Origin: Zygnema cylindricum | Lineage: Eukaryota > Streptophyta > Zygnematophyceae > Zygnematales > Zygnemataceae | NCBI GenBank assembly: GCA_037447655.1 | Contig: JBBHKE010002008.1 | Coordinates: 83,194-147,193, forward strand | Length of the DNA stretch: 64,000 nt | Direction: 5' to 3' | Shown: one piece after another, positions 32,242 through 45,379 of the stretch | Position numbering within the stretch: position 1 is the first letter of the stretch | How the letters are laid out: each line of letters opens with the position of its first letter | Made by a program: the position numbers and the translations under genes | Notes under the pieces: model-generated | Database searches by the model: none | Seen by the model: only the letters and a program-made list of their open reading frames with translations | Told to the model about the DNA's origin: nothing

Positions 32242-33289
32242 TGTTGAAATTTATAGATTTCTAGAGTATTTTCTAGGTTTAAATATGTTTTTATAAAAGG
32301 AAAAAGAAAAGGACGGACAGCCTGCCTCCACCTCCGCTCTCTAGCCCCCATACTTGTTGTAGTCACTGAAGGAAAGAGAGAGAGGTTGATCCATGGCTGC
32401 CTTAGTTCAACAGACAGCTATTTTTAGTAGGTTACTAAAAATATCCTTGACGGACCAGAGATTTGATCCCGGTACCTGCGGTTCGTCAAATCGACCGGTA
32501 GCGGTCAGCTTTATCCTAATAGACTAGGACCAATGCTAAATGCTATGGTATGTGATAGATATATATTTAGTTCGAAAGGATAAAGTTCATTTAACTAAAA
32601 CTGTTTACGGCGAACATATATACAGTTTTATAAAGTACGTCGTACGACGCTAATTCAAAACGGATACCACGCATTTTATTTCTACATCGGAACAAATATC
32701 GCGCAAGTATTTATTCCGGCCAAGATTACGTTTCGCATATAATCCAACGGCGCACATCATCGCCGAAATCCCGGAGTGGTCACTTTGGCATTTAGTGACG
32801 TGGCATCACCTGGCGCCACGTGGGGAGACATCATTCGGTCGCGGGAATTCCGAGGAACGTACGGATGAGTGGAAAGTATACACGCGTCCACTTATGGCCT
32901 TGTCGTACAGAGGCCGTACAGAAAGTACATCGGCAGTAGTACTTTCTAGTACTATACAGTTTTGTGATTGGTTCGTACAGGCAGTAGATAGGAGCTGTGA
33001 GAGGGAATTAAGAAAAACTAGGACTTAGGAAAATTTAGGTAGATAGTCCTCTCTCTCAGAGAATTTGTATAAATTGGCATCTTTGCCACCCTATAACTTA
33101 TCGCCTGGTTGGCCGTTTTCAATGATTCTTTTTTTCTACGGACTCAGGGGAGTCCAGGCTACACAGGGGTGCAGTCAAATTGTAAGTTTGCCTTCTTGGG
33201 AAGCAGTGGTTGTGGCTTAAAGTGGGTTAGTTAAATACTATCTAGAGGCTTCCTGTATTCTGTGGTCCAATGGAGGACACAGAATTGCA
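32242..33289 (+). repeat. 3' LTR of element B
   Basis: It has the same 1048-bp length as the 5' LTR. Differences seen by eye include ATAAAAGG for ATATAAGG, GACCGG for GACAGG and CGCCTGG for CGCATGG. The composite site is at 32819-32837 with the same ATTCG variant. Confidence 0.95.
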
Positions 33290-33294
33290 CTATG

Positions 33295-34155
33295 ACGAAA
33301 AGTGACAGGAACTGAACGAAAAGTGTACAAAATGCGGTATATGTAAAATTCATTTTTGTTTACATGTACGGAATAGTACGAACGAAATTCCATTAACGAT
33401 TTTTACGATTTTTTCAAAACGTTCAATGCATTCGTATAATTTGTCGCGATTGAATCGTTCGCACTAAACTGTGTGAACAACTATGGTGTACGTGTACGCA
33501 TGTTTTTCGTTCACACGTAGTCAACATTTATAATGTGGTACTAATGAAGGTTCAAATCGATTAACAAATTGGGGGAGAAAAAACATCTAACATGTATTTA
33601 TATTTAAATGTCCGAAAAGATTCACTCGACGGTTTACTTAAAATGGTGCGGATTTAGGGTGGGGCTCCATCAGGCAAAAAGTGAGGTTGTTTATTGGAAA
33701 ATGTACCTTTCCGTACTCAGCCGTACTGCCTTTATTCTATTTTCTATAAAACATATTTAGGGTGTGTGCCCATGTAACAAAAACTTTGAAAAGTAGCTTT
33801 AGATTTTAGCGCAGATTTTACGGTGTACCTTTCAAAATGTATCTATGTCAATTGTTACTTGCGACTTCATTCCTTCAAATATGTGACAGTTGTAGACGTC
33901 TACAAAATGTGGGACAAATTAAAAAACGAAATGTAGACGACTAAGAAACTTCCTAAAATTGGTGACTTCTACAAAAACGGCGACGGTTGTAAACGTCTAG
34001 GTTTTTTTGACATTGTAGATGTTTAGGGTTTTGTGACATTAAGAAGTCATGCTACCTTGTGACGTCATCAGTACATAGATTTTCCGCCATGGCTTCCCAA
34101 TTTCTATTACTTATCTTATATCATTCGATATGCCATCAAACTAAGACTAAAAATA
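33295..34155. other. Non-coding gap with partial R1 and R2 repeats
   Basis: From 33654 the sequence reads TTAGGGTGGGGCTCCATCAG and follows the R1 start, with CCGTACT words downstream. Bases 33860-34080 carry the R2 theme (GTAGACG, GTCTACAA and TTTTGTGACATT words) also seen at 16940-17100 and 59230-59400. No gene. Confidence 0.55.
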
Positions 34156-34346
34156 TGTTGATATTTGAGTATTTTCTACGTCTGTATTAGGATAGGAAAA
34201 GAGCAGAGGCAGTTTGCCTCTAACTACCCTCTCCCAGCCCCCACACTTGTTTTAGTCACTAAAGGCTGGACAAGGGATATAGAGCCATGGCTGCCTAAGT
34301 CCTCTGGATAAGACATGGAATAAAGTGGGTAAATTCACCAAAAAGA
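34156..34346 (+). repeat. 5' LTR of element F, first part
   Basis: It starts TGTTGATATTTGAGTATTTTC, with the usual block CACACTTGTTTTAGTCACT and CCATGGCTGCC. It stops at AAAGA, the target duplication of element C, and continues at 40811. Confidence 0.85.
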
Positions 34347-35401
34347 TGTAGAAATTAATGGTCTTTTAAAGTATTTTCTAGTTCTGAATAGAAATAAGAA
34401 AGAAGCCGAGAAAGTCTACCTCTAACTTCTCTCTCCAACTCTCAAACTTGTCGCAGTCACTGAGAAATTGGAGAGGGAGCTAGAGCCATGGCTATCTAGG
34501 CTACCTAGAGGTTTACGAGAAATATATATTAGTTAGGGGTTTATTTACTAAAAGGTATGTGCCGGCCATAGGATTTGATCTTGGTACCTACCGGCCAACA
34601 TACAGCCGAAAGTCGGTAGCCTTAGCCGTTAAGTCTAGAATCACTGTTATGTACTATGAGGTTTGATAATTAATTAAACACTTATACGTATGATAGTTCA
34701 ATTAACTGAAATAGTTTAACAGGAGACATCGATCCAGTAATGTAAAAGTACGGATTACGGTACGGATTAGAAACGAAAACCGCGCATTTATTTATTTACC
34801 GAAACGAATACCGCGCATGTATTAATTACGGCTACGATTAAATGTGAATTTAATCGGAGGGCATATATTAAACGCAAAGATCGCGGAATAGAATTTCGGC
34901 GGTTTTTGATCATAGCCACATCGGATGACACGTGGCGGAATGATATTGGATCGCGGCATCTCCAAGGATTAAAGGATCAAATCCGGATATACCACGTGTC
35001 GACATTTAGGCCATGTCGTACAGTGTTCATACAGAAAGTACACTGGCAGCTATACTTTTCTGTACGGAACTGTAATCTGATAAGCTCCGTACATCAGTAG
35101 ATAGAGTCTTTGAGAGAGATAGGACTTAGAAAAATTAGGAGATAGGACCCTCTCTCTCAGAGAGCTTCTACATAAAAGGTCAACATTGACCCTCCATAAC
35201 TTACTACTAAGGGGAGCAAATTCAGAGATTCTTTTTGCTATCGACTCAAGGGAGTCTTTCCTTCACAATGGTGAAGTTGGCCACAATTATTATCTGCCAG
35301 GGTGGTAGTTGTTTTTGCTGAAACACAAAGGGGTCAGGGTTATCCTAGAGGCTTCTTGGAAGCTGTCCACTCTGAGGACTTATGGAGGTCTCAGAGTTTC
35401 A
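34347..35401 (+). repeat. 5' LTR of element C
   Basis: It starts TGTAGAAATTAATGG and ends GAGTTTCA. The exact composite site is at 34931-34949 and the GGTCAA-CA-TTGACC hairpin near 35177. It lacks the terminal changes (TATCGAGG, CTCAAG) found in its own 3' LTR. Confidence 0.92.
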
Positions 35402-36540
35402 GGTTATGGGCCCACCCTCTAGGGTACCAATCTTTAATGGAACTGGCTTCATATACTAGAAAAGTATGATGATAGGAGCTCTATGCAAAAAAAGGTTTTG
35501 GGGGATAGTGAGTGGACGGTTGGGGCGTCCATCAAGTCTTGGAATTCCTCCAGGGTTTGGAGGAAGCAGATTCACCAGAAAAGAGGATCCACCTTCAACG
35601 GAGGAAACAAAAGAAGGAGAGGTGGTGGACAAAGGAAAGGAGAAGGAGGCGACCACACCAATAGCAACTGGTTCGGTATTCATGTCACCTATTCCGAGGA
35701 CCGAGGAGAATGATAATGAAACCTGGGACTTCAACAATATGGCGGCAAAGCACTTCATCCTACGCCATCTCACTCAAGGACTTGCATGTCCTCATTTGCA
35801 AGTAGAAAGGGCATCCGATATTTAGATGGCTCTCATAGAGATGTACCGAAGTGGTACGATTAAGCAACAAAAGTTGGCTGATCAGAAAGTTAAGGAGTGT
35901 GTATACAAAGGGGGGAAGATGTTGGATTTTTGCAATGAGCTTGCTACACTCTTCATGGAGCTAGAGAGTGCGGGAAAATATTTTAGTGAAAAAGAAAAGG
36001 TTAACTGTTTACTGATGAAGTTACCCGATGAGTTCGAGAACATAGTCAACCGTGTGCAGGACTTGCTGGACTTAAGGTGGATATGGAACTTAGTGGTAAG
36101 GATGATTCTCGTTTGGGAGAATACGATTGAGATGCGAAAGGGAGGAAAGAGTGGCAAATCATTGGCAACTGTGACCGATTGGAGGAACAAGGATTCCCGG
36201 AAACCAATCGAAAACTATGGGGGGAGGGAGTAGAAAAATCAGACCGACGAGTTCGGACCAAGGGCTCCCAAAGGTTTATGTCATTTTTGAGAGAAACCTG
36301 GGCAGTATATGGCAGAGTGCACTAAGCTAACCAAGCTTCGGTTAAAGGAGGGGAAGACCGGTGGTACCCCGAAAGGAAAGAAAAAGGCCCATGTGACACA
36401 AGTACATGAGGCAAATCCGAGGACGAGGACGATGAGCTCCTTTTAGATGAGGAGTTGGAGGCGAAAAACGAGGTCAAAATTCCACGAAGGCATAAATGTG
36501 CTTACGGTGGATTGAAAGGTGAAGCAGGCTGGATTGTAGA
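35382..36540 (+). pseudogene. gag of element C
   Basis: The ATG is in the LTR (35382). A TAG follows the F-I-Y block near 35457, another TAG lies after A-S-D-I (35823-35825, shared with D), and a third ends the frame at 36231. The knuckle region near 36280-36315 has lost its first cysteines (a stop in C-H-F-C). The acidic run follows. Not functional. Confidence 0.85.
35402..35414 (+). other. Primer-binding site of element C
   Basis: GGTTATGGGCCCA, intact, directly after the LTR. Confidence 0.85.
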
Positions 36541-37460
36541 TTGAAGTGCCTCCATGCACATGTGGAAGGATAGGCACCTGTTCACTAAGATAAGAAAGAT
36601 TCCCACCGTAGAGATAGAGTACGAGGATGGGAGGATAGTCACCACTACTCTTGTAGAATCGGTAGATTTGAAAGTGTTAGTAGAAGGAAAGACATCCATA
36701 GTAACATTCTCCGATGTATTGTTTATTTTGGAGCTGAACAAAAACCTCATCTCTACATCCGTATTAGATGATAAGGGTTTTTTTACTAGCACTAGGGAAG
36801 GAGTCTTTACTGCTAGTTTTGAGGAGGATGTCTATTTCATTGCTGAGAAAGGTAGCCATGGGATGTTTAGGCTGGTTTTAAGTAATGAAAAGAAGAAACT
36901 TTATTATGCAGGTGTTCATGATATTATGATGTGGCATAAGAGGCTTGGGCATGTGAATCTAGACAAGTTAAGAGAGATGAAAAAGATGGGAGTGGTGGAA
37001 GGGATTAACTTCAGTGAGAATGATAATATAATTGATTGTAGTGGATGTGCTCAAGGTAAAACACAAAGATTACCCTTTCCTAAAACAACCACCTATAAGG
37101 GAGAAAAAATTCTAGATCTAGTACACACAGATATTTGGGGACCGGCTAAAGTGCCCTCACCGAGGGGGAAGAGATTTATGATGACTATCACTGATGATTG
37201 GTCTCTGTATTCCTGAGTGCTTTTTTTGAAAAACAAGTCCGAAGCTTAGGATTGTTTTAGACAATATAAAGCATGGAGCGAAAAACTCCATGAAACTCCA
37301 ATCAAGAGAATAAGGAGTAACAATGGTGGAGAGTATACTTCTAACCACTTTGAGGATTTTCTGAGGGAAGATGGGGTTCAACACCAAAAGACAGTTCCAA
37401 AAAACCCGAAACAGAATGGGGTAGCTGAGAGGTTAAATAGAACACTAAGTGATAGTGCTA
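36541..37460 (+). pseudogene. protease and N-terminal integrase of element C
   Basis: The protease active site reads D-x-S-A-S with a TGA where the aspartate-serine step should be (near 36542). The frame 36554-37216 is then open through the integrase zinc segment (H-K-R near 36933, C-S-G-C-A-Q-G near 37038) to T-I-T-D-D-W-S. Short frameshifts follow. The D-N-G-G-E motif is changed to N-N-G-G-E (near 37318), so the second catalytic aspartate is lost. Confidence 0.85.
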
Positions 37461-37465
37461 GAATT

Positions 37466-39738
37466 ATGTTGTCAGATAAGAAGAAAGGAAAAAGGTTTTG
37501 GGCAGAAGGAATGAACTGTGCTATTTACCTCAAAAATAGAGTTCTTACTTCAGCTATAAAAGATCAAACACCTTATGAGAGATGGAAAGGCCGGAAACCA
37601 GAGATATCTCACTTAAAAGTTTTCGGCAATCAAGTATTCGGTCTAGATGCAGATAGGTCTAATTGGAAGCTAGATCCTAAAGGAAAACAGGGATACTTAT
37701 TAGGATATGATGAGGATGTTAAAGGATATAGAGTTTATGATCTAAAAAGGGAAGATATAATCTTAGTGAAGCATCTAGTAGTTATGGATGAAAGAAAGTC
37801 TGTGGATCCCTTCAAATATACAAAGTCAATAAAAATCAGATTTGAGACAGAAAATTCCGATGACTTTGAGCTTCCTAACTATCCAGGTTTTAGAGAAGAT
37901 GACATTCTTGCAAGTACAAATCAGACCAAAAAGGGCTCGGCTGTGGAAACTCCAATGACAACTCTATCGGAAGCGGAAGACGTGGTGGAAATTGATTTGG
38001 AATCAAGGGATAGGAGAGAAGCCGAGTTTGTTCGAAATAATCCACGAGAACCATCTATTCCGGTTTCAGATTTTGAGGGGGGGAGGAGAAGTAGCAAAAG
38101 ACTGCAAGAAAAACAGGTTAATAACAAGGTAACTAAACTATCTCATCAAGATGAACCTCAAACTTATGGAGAGGCGATGACTTGTCCAAAAAGAAATCTG
38201 TGGAAGAAAGCCATCAATGAGGAGATGGCCTCAATTAAGGCAGCCGAAACTTGGGAGCTGGTGGATTGTCCACCTAACCGAAAACCAATCGGTTGTAAGT
38301 GGGTTTTCAAATTAAAACTGAACCCAGATAACACAATCGAGCGCTACAAGGCCCGATTAGTGGCAAAGGGATTTACACAAAAGGAGGGAATTGACTACGA
38401 GGAAACCTTTGCCCCGGTGGTCAGATTTCCCTCCGTCCGCATACTTCTCAGCCTGGGAGCAGCGAAAGACATGGAAGTGCACCAGATGGACACCAGGACA
38501 ACCTTTTTGCATGGAGAATTGGAAGAAGAGATCTTCATGCGACAACACGAAGGGTTTGTGGAGGAAGGAGAGGAGAGTAAGGTATGCCGGCTGATTAAAT
38601 CTCTTTATGGTTTGAAACAAGCGCCTTCACAGTGGAATAAGAAGCTTGATGAGTTTCTTACCGGTCTGGGATATATCTATATCAGCTCAGATCACTCAAT
38701 CTATGTTTTCGAAGATGAGGAAGTTTTTATATTTATTGCAATTTATGTTCATGATTTGCTTGTCTTAAGTAAATCAATGGAAAAAATTAATAAACTGAAA
38801 ACCGATCTTAAGGGGAGATTTAAATGAAGAATATGGGGGAAGCAAAATATATTTTGGGAATTCAAGTAGAGAGAGACCGAAAAAGAAAAATTATAAGATT
38901 GACTCAAAAAGAAGAAATACGGAACATTCTTGAAAAATTTCAAATGGATAAAGCTAATAGTTATACAACTCCAATGGAGTTGAAGAAGGGAAGTGAGGGG
39001 AGTGAGGAAGAAGGAGTCATAGTCTTAGACGAGGAATTTTCTCCTGAAGAACAGAAGTTCATGCAGACTATTCCTTACAGGCAAGTAGTGGGAAGTCTAA
39101 TCTATTTTATGAATTGTACCCGGCCGGATTTAGCTGCAGCTATAGGAGTGATGAGTAGAAGTCTAAATGCTCCCACTAAGAGGGATTGGGAGGCAGCTAA
39201 GAGAGTCCTTAGATATTTGATAGGAACTAGGGATCTATGGTTGCATTTCGGTGGGGAGAATACTGACACCACTACTTAGAGTGATGTCAGTTATGGTGAT
39301 GCTCCGATGAGGAGATGCACTTCTGGATATGTATTACATGTGGGTGATGGGGCTTGCTGTTGGAGTAGCAAACAGCAAAAAGTGATTGCTTAGTCCACCA
39401 TGGAGGCTGAGTATATGGCCTCTTGCTCTGCTGTAAAAGAATTGATGTGGGTCAAGTCTTTGCTTGGTGAGCTTGGTGACCTTAAGAGATGTGTGCAGAA
39501 AATATTTTGTGATAATGAGGCAGGAATCGCTATTTCTGCCAATCCTAAACATCATGTTAAAGCCAAACACATGGACATTAGACTCACCTTTGTTAGAGAT
39601 AAAGTAGAAAATAAAAAAATCAGTTTAGAGTACCGACCAGATAGTGAGATGGAAGCAGATATGATGACCAAACCTCTGCCTTCTCCTAAGCTAATTTTCT
39701 GCAGAGAGAAGTGTGGTCTGAAATTAAAGATTGACTAG
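37466..39738 (+). pseudogene. C-terminal integrase, reverse transcriptase and RNase H of element C
   Basis: A 453-codon open frame (37466-38827) covers the integrase C-terminus, the acidic linker and most of reverse transcriptase, including Y-E-E-T-F-A. The catalytic block reads Y-V-H-D instead of Y-V-D-D (about 38748), a loss shared with D. A one-base shift at about 38823 opens 38824-39279, a TAG interrupts T-W-S-D-A-S-Y at about 39278, and another lies near 39391. RNase H resumes to the stop at 39738. Confidence 0.87.
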
Positions 39739-39751
39739 AAAATGAGGGGTG

Positions 39752-40805
39752 TGTATAAATTAATGGTCTTTTAAAGTATTTTCTAGGTCTGAATAGAAAT
39801 AAGAAAGAAGCTGAGGCAGTCTACCTCTAACTTCTCTCTCCAATTCTCAAACTTGTCGCAGTCACTGAGAAATTGGAGAGGGAGGTAGAGCCATGGCTAT
39901 CTAGGCTACCTAGAGGTTTACAGGAAATATATATTAGTTATGGGTTTATTTACTAAAAGGTATGTGCCGGCCATAGGATTTGATCCTGGTACCTACCGGC
40001 CGGCATACAGTTGGTAGCCGGTAGCCTTAGCCGTTAAGTCTAGAATCAGTGTTATGTACTATGAGGTTTGATAATTACTTAAACACTTATACGTAGGATA
40101 GTTCATTTAATTGAAATAGTTTTACGGGAGACATAGATCCAGTAATGTAAAAGTACGGATTACGGTACGGATTAGAAACGAATACCGCGCATTTATTTAT
40201 TTACCGAAACGAATACCGCGCATGTATTAATTACGGCTACGATTAAATGTGAATTTAATCGGAGGGCAGAAATTAAACGCAGAGATCGCGGAATAGAATT
40301 TCGGCGGTTTTTGATCATAGCCACATTGGATGACACGTGGCGGAATGACATTGGATCGCAGCATCTCCAAGGATTAAGGGAGCGAATCCGGATATTCCAC
40401 GTGTCGACATCTAGGCCATGTCGTACAATGTTCATACATAAAGTACATCGACAGTTGTACTTTTGTGTACGGAACTGTAATCTGATTGGCTCCGTACAAT
40501 AGTAGATAGAGTGTGTGAGAGAGATAGGACTTAGAAAAATTAGGAGATAGGACCCTCTCTCCCAAAGAGCTTCTGTACAAAAGGTCAACTTTGACCCTCC
40601 ATAACTTACTACTCAGGGGAGCAAATTCAGAGATCCTTTTTGCTATCGACTAAAGGGAGTCTTGCCTTCACAAGGGTGAAGTAGGTCAAAGTTATTGTCT
40701 GCCAGGGTGGCAGTTGTTTTTGCTGAAACACAAAGGGATCACGGTTATCCTAGAGGCTTCTTGGAAGCTGTCCACTCTGAGGACTTATCGAGGTCTCAAG
40801 TTTCA
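39752..40805 (+). repeat. 3' LTR of element C
   Basis: It starts TGTATAAATT (G-to-T against the 5' LTR) and ends CGAGGTCTCAAGTTTCA, with one base missing. Both peculiarities are shared with the 3' LTR of D. Exact composite site at 40336-40354. Confidence 0.92.
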
Positions 40806-40810
40806 AAAGA

Positions 40811-41803
40811 CAGTTGACGGACCCAGGATTTGAACTTAGAACCTTCTGTCCGTCAAGATAGCCGTTAGGCGGTAGCTTTATTCAATTAGTCTAAGACGAC
40901 TGCTAATTACTGTTAGGTTTGATAAACAACCAAATGTTATCAAGTAGATCAATTCATTTAACTAGACAAAATGATTCCTAGTACATAGAAACAGTTCAAA
41001 TATAGTACGGTCTTATACACATTACGAAAAAGATAACGCGCATTTGTTTCGACCGGGGAAAAAATACCCCGCACCCATTTTCAACGGTTATAATAAAATT
41101 CAGTTTTGATCGGACGGCCGCGATAGGCGCCGCGATCGTGGAATAGGTACTTTTGGCGTTTTACAGTCATTGCAACCTCGAGTGACACGTGGCGCGACAA
41201 CATTGGATTGCGTTAACTTTGGAGATTACGCGAACAAATCCCGATTTGACACGTGTCGACATTTTGGCCATGTTGTACAGTGGCCGTACAGAAATTACAT
41301 CAATACCTGTACTTTTCTATACGACACATTAATTTGATTGGTGCCGTACGTCAATAAATAAAGTTTTAGAGAGGGAATAGGACATAGAAAATTGAGTAGG
41401 TAACAGCCTTTGTCCGAGAGAGCTCCTGTACAAAAGGTCATCTTTGACCAGATATAACTATTAATTTACTTGACCATTTTCAGTGATTTTTTTTTCTCTG
41501 GACTCAAGGGAGTCCAAACTACATATAAATGCAATCGGTTAGAGTTTTTTCTTACCAAGGTGGCTGCATTTCTAAGGGAAAGTCAAAGTGGGGGAATGTG
41601 TCCAAAAATCATATTCTAACTTTGCATTCTGTGGTGGAACTGAGCACACAAAAAGTCTTATTTCACAAGGGTGAAGCTATAATGGGTTTGTGATTTTCAA
41701 GGGGTCAGTCATTTGGGTTAATATAAACTTGGAGTCGGCACTATCTAGATTAACTTCTTTTGGATATGCGATTTCTATAAGCAATGGAGCACACAGAGTT
41801 TCA
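40811..41803 (+). repeat. 5' LTR of element F, second part
   Basis: It resumes after the AAAGA duplication with the hairpin TTGACGGAC/GTCCGTCAA (40814-40856, perfect stem). It has an exact composite site at 41188-41206 and ends GAGTTTCA at 41803. Confidence 0.85.
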
Positions 41804-42039
41804 GGTTATGGGCCCACAATCTTGGGGTGCCTATGTTTGATGGAACAAACTTCACTTATTGGGAGTTTACAATACGGGATTGCTTTTCGAGAAGCACTTA
41901 TGGGGAATTGTTCCGGGACAAGTTAGATGTCCGCCAACTGGCTTTGGAAGAGCTTACTATGGAATCTCAGGCTTCCCAGAAAACCAATCGTATTTCAGAT
42001 GCAACAGAAGGTGAAGGGAAAATTATTGCCATGGAAGGG
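41784..42039 (+). pseudogene. gag of element F, first part
   Basis: The ATG at 41784 lies in the LTR. A frameshift just after the primer site moves to the frame with V-P-M-F-D-G-T-N-F-T-Y-W, the family-typical Gag start. It runs to 42039, where element D begins. Confidence 0.75.
41804..41816 (+). other. Primer-binding site of element F
   Basis: GGTTATGGGCCCA, intact although the element is the oldest here. Confidence 0.82.
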
Positions 42040-43093
42040 TGAAACTTGAGACCTCGATAAGTCCTCAGAGTGGACAGCTTCCAAGAAGCCTCTAGGATAA
42101 CCGTGATCCCTTTGTGTTTCAGCAAAAACAACTGCCACCCTGGCAGACAATAACTTTGACCTACTTCACCCTTGTGAAGGCAAGACTCCCTTTAGTCGAT
42201 AGCAAAAAGGATCTCTGAATTTGCTCCCCTGAGTAGTAAGTTATGGAGGGTCAAAGTTGACCTTTTGTACAGAAGCTCTTTGGGAGAGAGGGTCCTATCT
42301 CCTAATTTTTCTAAGTCCTATCTCTCTCACACACTCTATCTACTATTGTACGGAGCCAATCAGATTACAGTTCCGTACACAAAAGTACAACTGTCGATGT
42401 ACTTTATGTATGAACATTGTACGACATGGCCTAGATGTCGACACGTGGAATATCCGGATTCGCTCCCTTAATCCTTGGAGATGCTGCGATCCAATGTCAT
42501 TCCGCCACGTGTCATCCAATGTGGCTATGATCAAAAACCGCCGAAATTCTATTCCGCGATCTCTGCGTTTAATTTCTGCCCTCCGATTAAATTCACATTT
42601 AATCGTAGCCGTAATTAATACATGCGCGGTATTCGTTTCGGTAAATAAATAAATGCGCGGTATTCGTTTCTAATCCGTACCGTAATCCGTACTTTTACAT
42701 TACTGGATCTATGTCTCCCGTAAAACTATTTCAATTAAATGAACTATCCTACGTATAAGTGTTTAAGTAATTATCAAACCTCATAGTACATAACACTGAT
42801 TCTAGACTTAACGGCTAAGGCTACCGGCTACCAACTGTATGCCGGCCGGTAGGTACCAGGATCAAATCCTATGGCCGACATATACCTTTTAGTAAATAAA
42901 CCCATAACTAATATATATTTCCTGTAAACCTCTAGGTAGCCTAGATAGCCATGGCTCTACCTCCCTCTCCAATTTCTCAGTGACTGCGACAAGTTTGAGA
43001 ATTGGAGAGAGAAGTTAGAGGTAGACTGCCTCAGCTTCTTTCTTATTTCTATTCAGACCTAGAAAATACTTTAAAAGACCATTAATTTATACA
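42040..43093 (-). repeat. 3' LTR of element D
   Basis: Nearly identical to the reverse complement of the 3' LTR of C, including the TGTATA start and the CTCAAG one-base deletion at the end. Exact composite site at 42491-42509. Confidence 0.93.
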
Positions 43094-43106
43094 CACCCCT
43101 CATTTT

Positions 43107-45379
43107 CTAGTCAATCTTTAATTTCAGACCACACTTCTCTCTGCAGAAAATTAGCTTAGGAGAAGGCAGAGGTTTGGTCATCATATCTGCTTCCATCTCA
43201 CTATCTGGTCGGTACTCTAAACTGATTTTTTTATTTTCTACTTTATCTCTAACAAAGGTGAGTCTAATGTCCATGTGTTTGGCTTTAACATGATGTTTAG
43301 GATTGGCAGAAATAGCGATTCCTGCCTCATTATCACAAAATATTTTCTGCACACATCTCTTAAGGTCACCAAGCTCACCAAGCAAAGACTTGACCCACAT
43401 CAATTCTTTTACAGCAGAGCAAGAGGCCATATACTCAGCCTCCATGGTGGACTAAGCAATCACTTTTTGCTGTTTGCTACTCCAACAGCAAGCCCCATCA
43501 CCCACATGTAATACATATCCAGAAGTGCATCTCCTCATCGGAGCATCACCATAACTGACATCACTCTAAGTAGTGGTGTCAGTATTCTCCCCACCGAAAT
43601 GCAACCATAGATCCCTAGTTCCTATCAAATATCTAAGGACTCTCTTAGCTGCCTCCCAATCCCTCTTAGTGGGAGCATTTAGACTTCTACTCATCACTCC
43701 TATAGCTGCAGCTAAATCCGGCCGGGTACAATTCATAAAATAGATTAGACTTCCCACTACTTGCCTGTAAGGAATAGTCTGCATGAACTTCTGTTCTTCA
43801 GGAGATAATTCCTCGTCTAAGACTATGACTCCTTCTTCCTCACTCCCCTCACTTCCCTTCTTCAACTCCATTGGAGTTGTATAACTATTAGCTTTATCCA
43901 TTTGAAATTTTTCAAGAATGTTCCGTATTTCTTCTTTTTTAGTCAATCTTATAATTTTTCTTTTTCGGTCTCTCTCTACTTGAATTCCCAAAATATATTT
44001 TGCTTCCCCCATATCCTTCATTTAAATCTCCCCTTAAGATCGGTTTTCAGTTTATTAATTTTTTCCATTGATTTACTTAAGACAAGCAAATCATGAACAT
44101 AAATTGCAATAAATATAAAAACTTCCTCATCTTCGAAAACATAGATTGAGTGATCTGAGCTGATATAGATATATCCCAGACCGGTAAGAAACTCATCAAG
44201 CTTCTTATTCCACTGTGAAGGCGCTTGTTTCAAACCATAAAGAGATTTAATCAGCCGGCATACCTTACTCTCCTCTCCTTCCTCCACAAACCCTTCGTGT
44301 TGTCGCATGAAGATCTCTTCTTCCAATTCTCCATGCAAAAAGGTTGTCCTGGTGTCCATCTGGTGCACTTCCATGTCTTTCGCTGCTCCCAGGCTGAGAA
44401 GTATGCGGACGGAGGGAAATCTGACCACCGGGGCAAAGGTTTCCTCGTAGTCAATTCCCTCCTTTTGTGTAAATCCCTTTGCCACTAATCGGGCCTTGTA
44501 GCGCTCGATTGTGTTATCTGGGTTCAGTTTTAATTTGAAAACCCACTTACAACCGATTGGTTTTCGGTTAGGTGGACAATCCACCAGCTCCCAAGTTTCG
44601 GCTGCCTTAATTGAGGCCATCTCCTCATTGATGGCTTTCTTCCACAGATTTCTTTCTGGACAAGTCATCGCCTCTCCATAAGTTTGAGGTTCATCTTGAT
44701 GAGATAGTTTAGTTACCTTGTTATTAACCTGTTTTTCTTGCAGTCTTTTGCTACTTCTCCTTCCCCCCTCAAAATCTGAAACCGGAATAGATGGTTCTCG
44801 TGGATTATTTCGAACAAACTCGGCTTCTCTCCTATCCCTTGATTCCAAATCAATTTCCACCACGTCTTCCGCTTCCGATAGAGTTGTCATTGGAGTTTCC
44901 ACAGCCGAGCCCTTTTTGGTCTGATTTGTACTTGCAAGAATGTCATCTTCTCTAAAACCTGGATAGTTAGGAAGCTCAAAGTCATCGGAATTTTCTGTCT
45001 CAAATCTGATTTTTATTGACTTTGTATATTTGAAGGGATCCACAGACTTTCTTTCATCCATAACTACTAGATGCTTCACTAAGATTATATCTTCCCTTTT
45101 TAGATCATAAACTCTATATCCTTTAACATCCTCATCATATCCTAATAAGTATCCCTGTTTTCCTTTAGGATCTAGCTTCCAATTAGACCTATCTGCATCT
45201 AGACCGAATACTTGACTGCCGAAAACTTTTAAGTGAGATATGTCTGGTTTCCGGCCTTTCCATCTCTCATAAGGTGTTTGATCTTTTATAGCTGAAGTAA
45301 GAACTCTATTTTTGAGGTAAATAGCACAGTTCATTCCTTCTGCCCAAAACCTTTTTCCTTTCTTCTTATCTGACAACAT
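43107..45379 (-). pseudogene. integrase C-terminus, reverse transcriptase and RNase H of element D
   Basis: It mirrors element C frame by frame: open frame of 453 codons (44018-45379), shift, 43566-44021, a stop in the RNase H T-W-S-D-A-S motif, then 43107-43445 to the TAG. The catalytic block is Y-V-H-D as in C. Only a few residues differ from C (for example D for E after R-K-P, E for K after T-C-P). Confidence 0.88.

Larger units (their letters stand above)
26851..33289 (+). mobile_element. Element B: young, nearly intact copia retrotransposon
   Basis: LTRs of 1048 bp each (26851-27898, 32242-33289), a perfect target duplication CTATG (26846-26850 and 33290-33294), an intact primer site, an intact purine tract and one gag-pol frame broken only by a TAG. 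By eye the two LTRs differ at seven positions (about 0.7%). It is by far the youngest-looking element here. Total length is 6439 bp. Confidence 0.97.
34347..40805 (+). mobile_element. Element C: copia retrotransposon inside the 5' LTR of F
   Basis: LTRs at 34347-35401 (1055 bp) and 39752-40805 (1054 bp). Target duplication AAAGA at 34342-34346 and 40806-40810. Gag-pol is decayed by many stops. From about 36650 to 40805 it is almost identical, including its lesions, to the inverted element D. Confidence 0.93.
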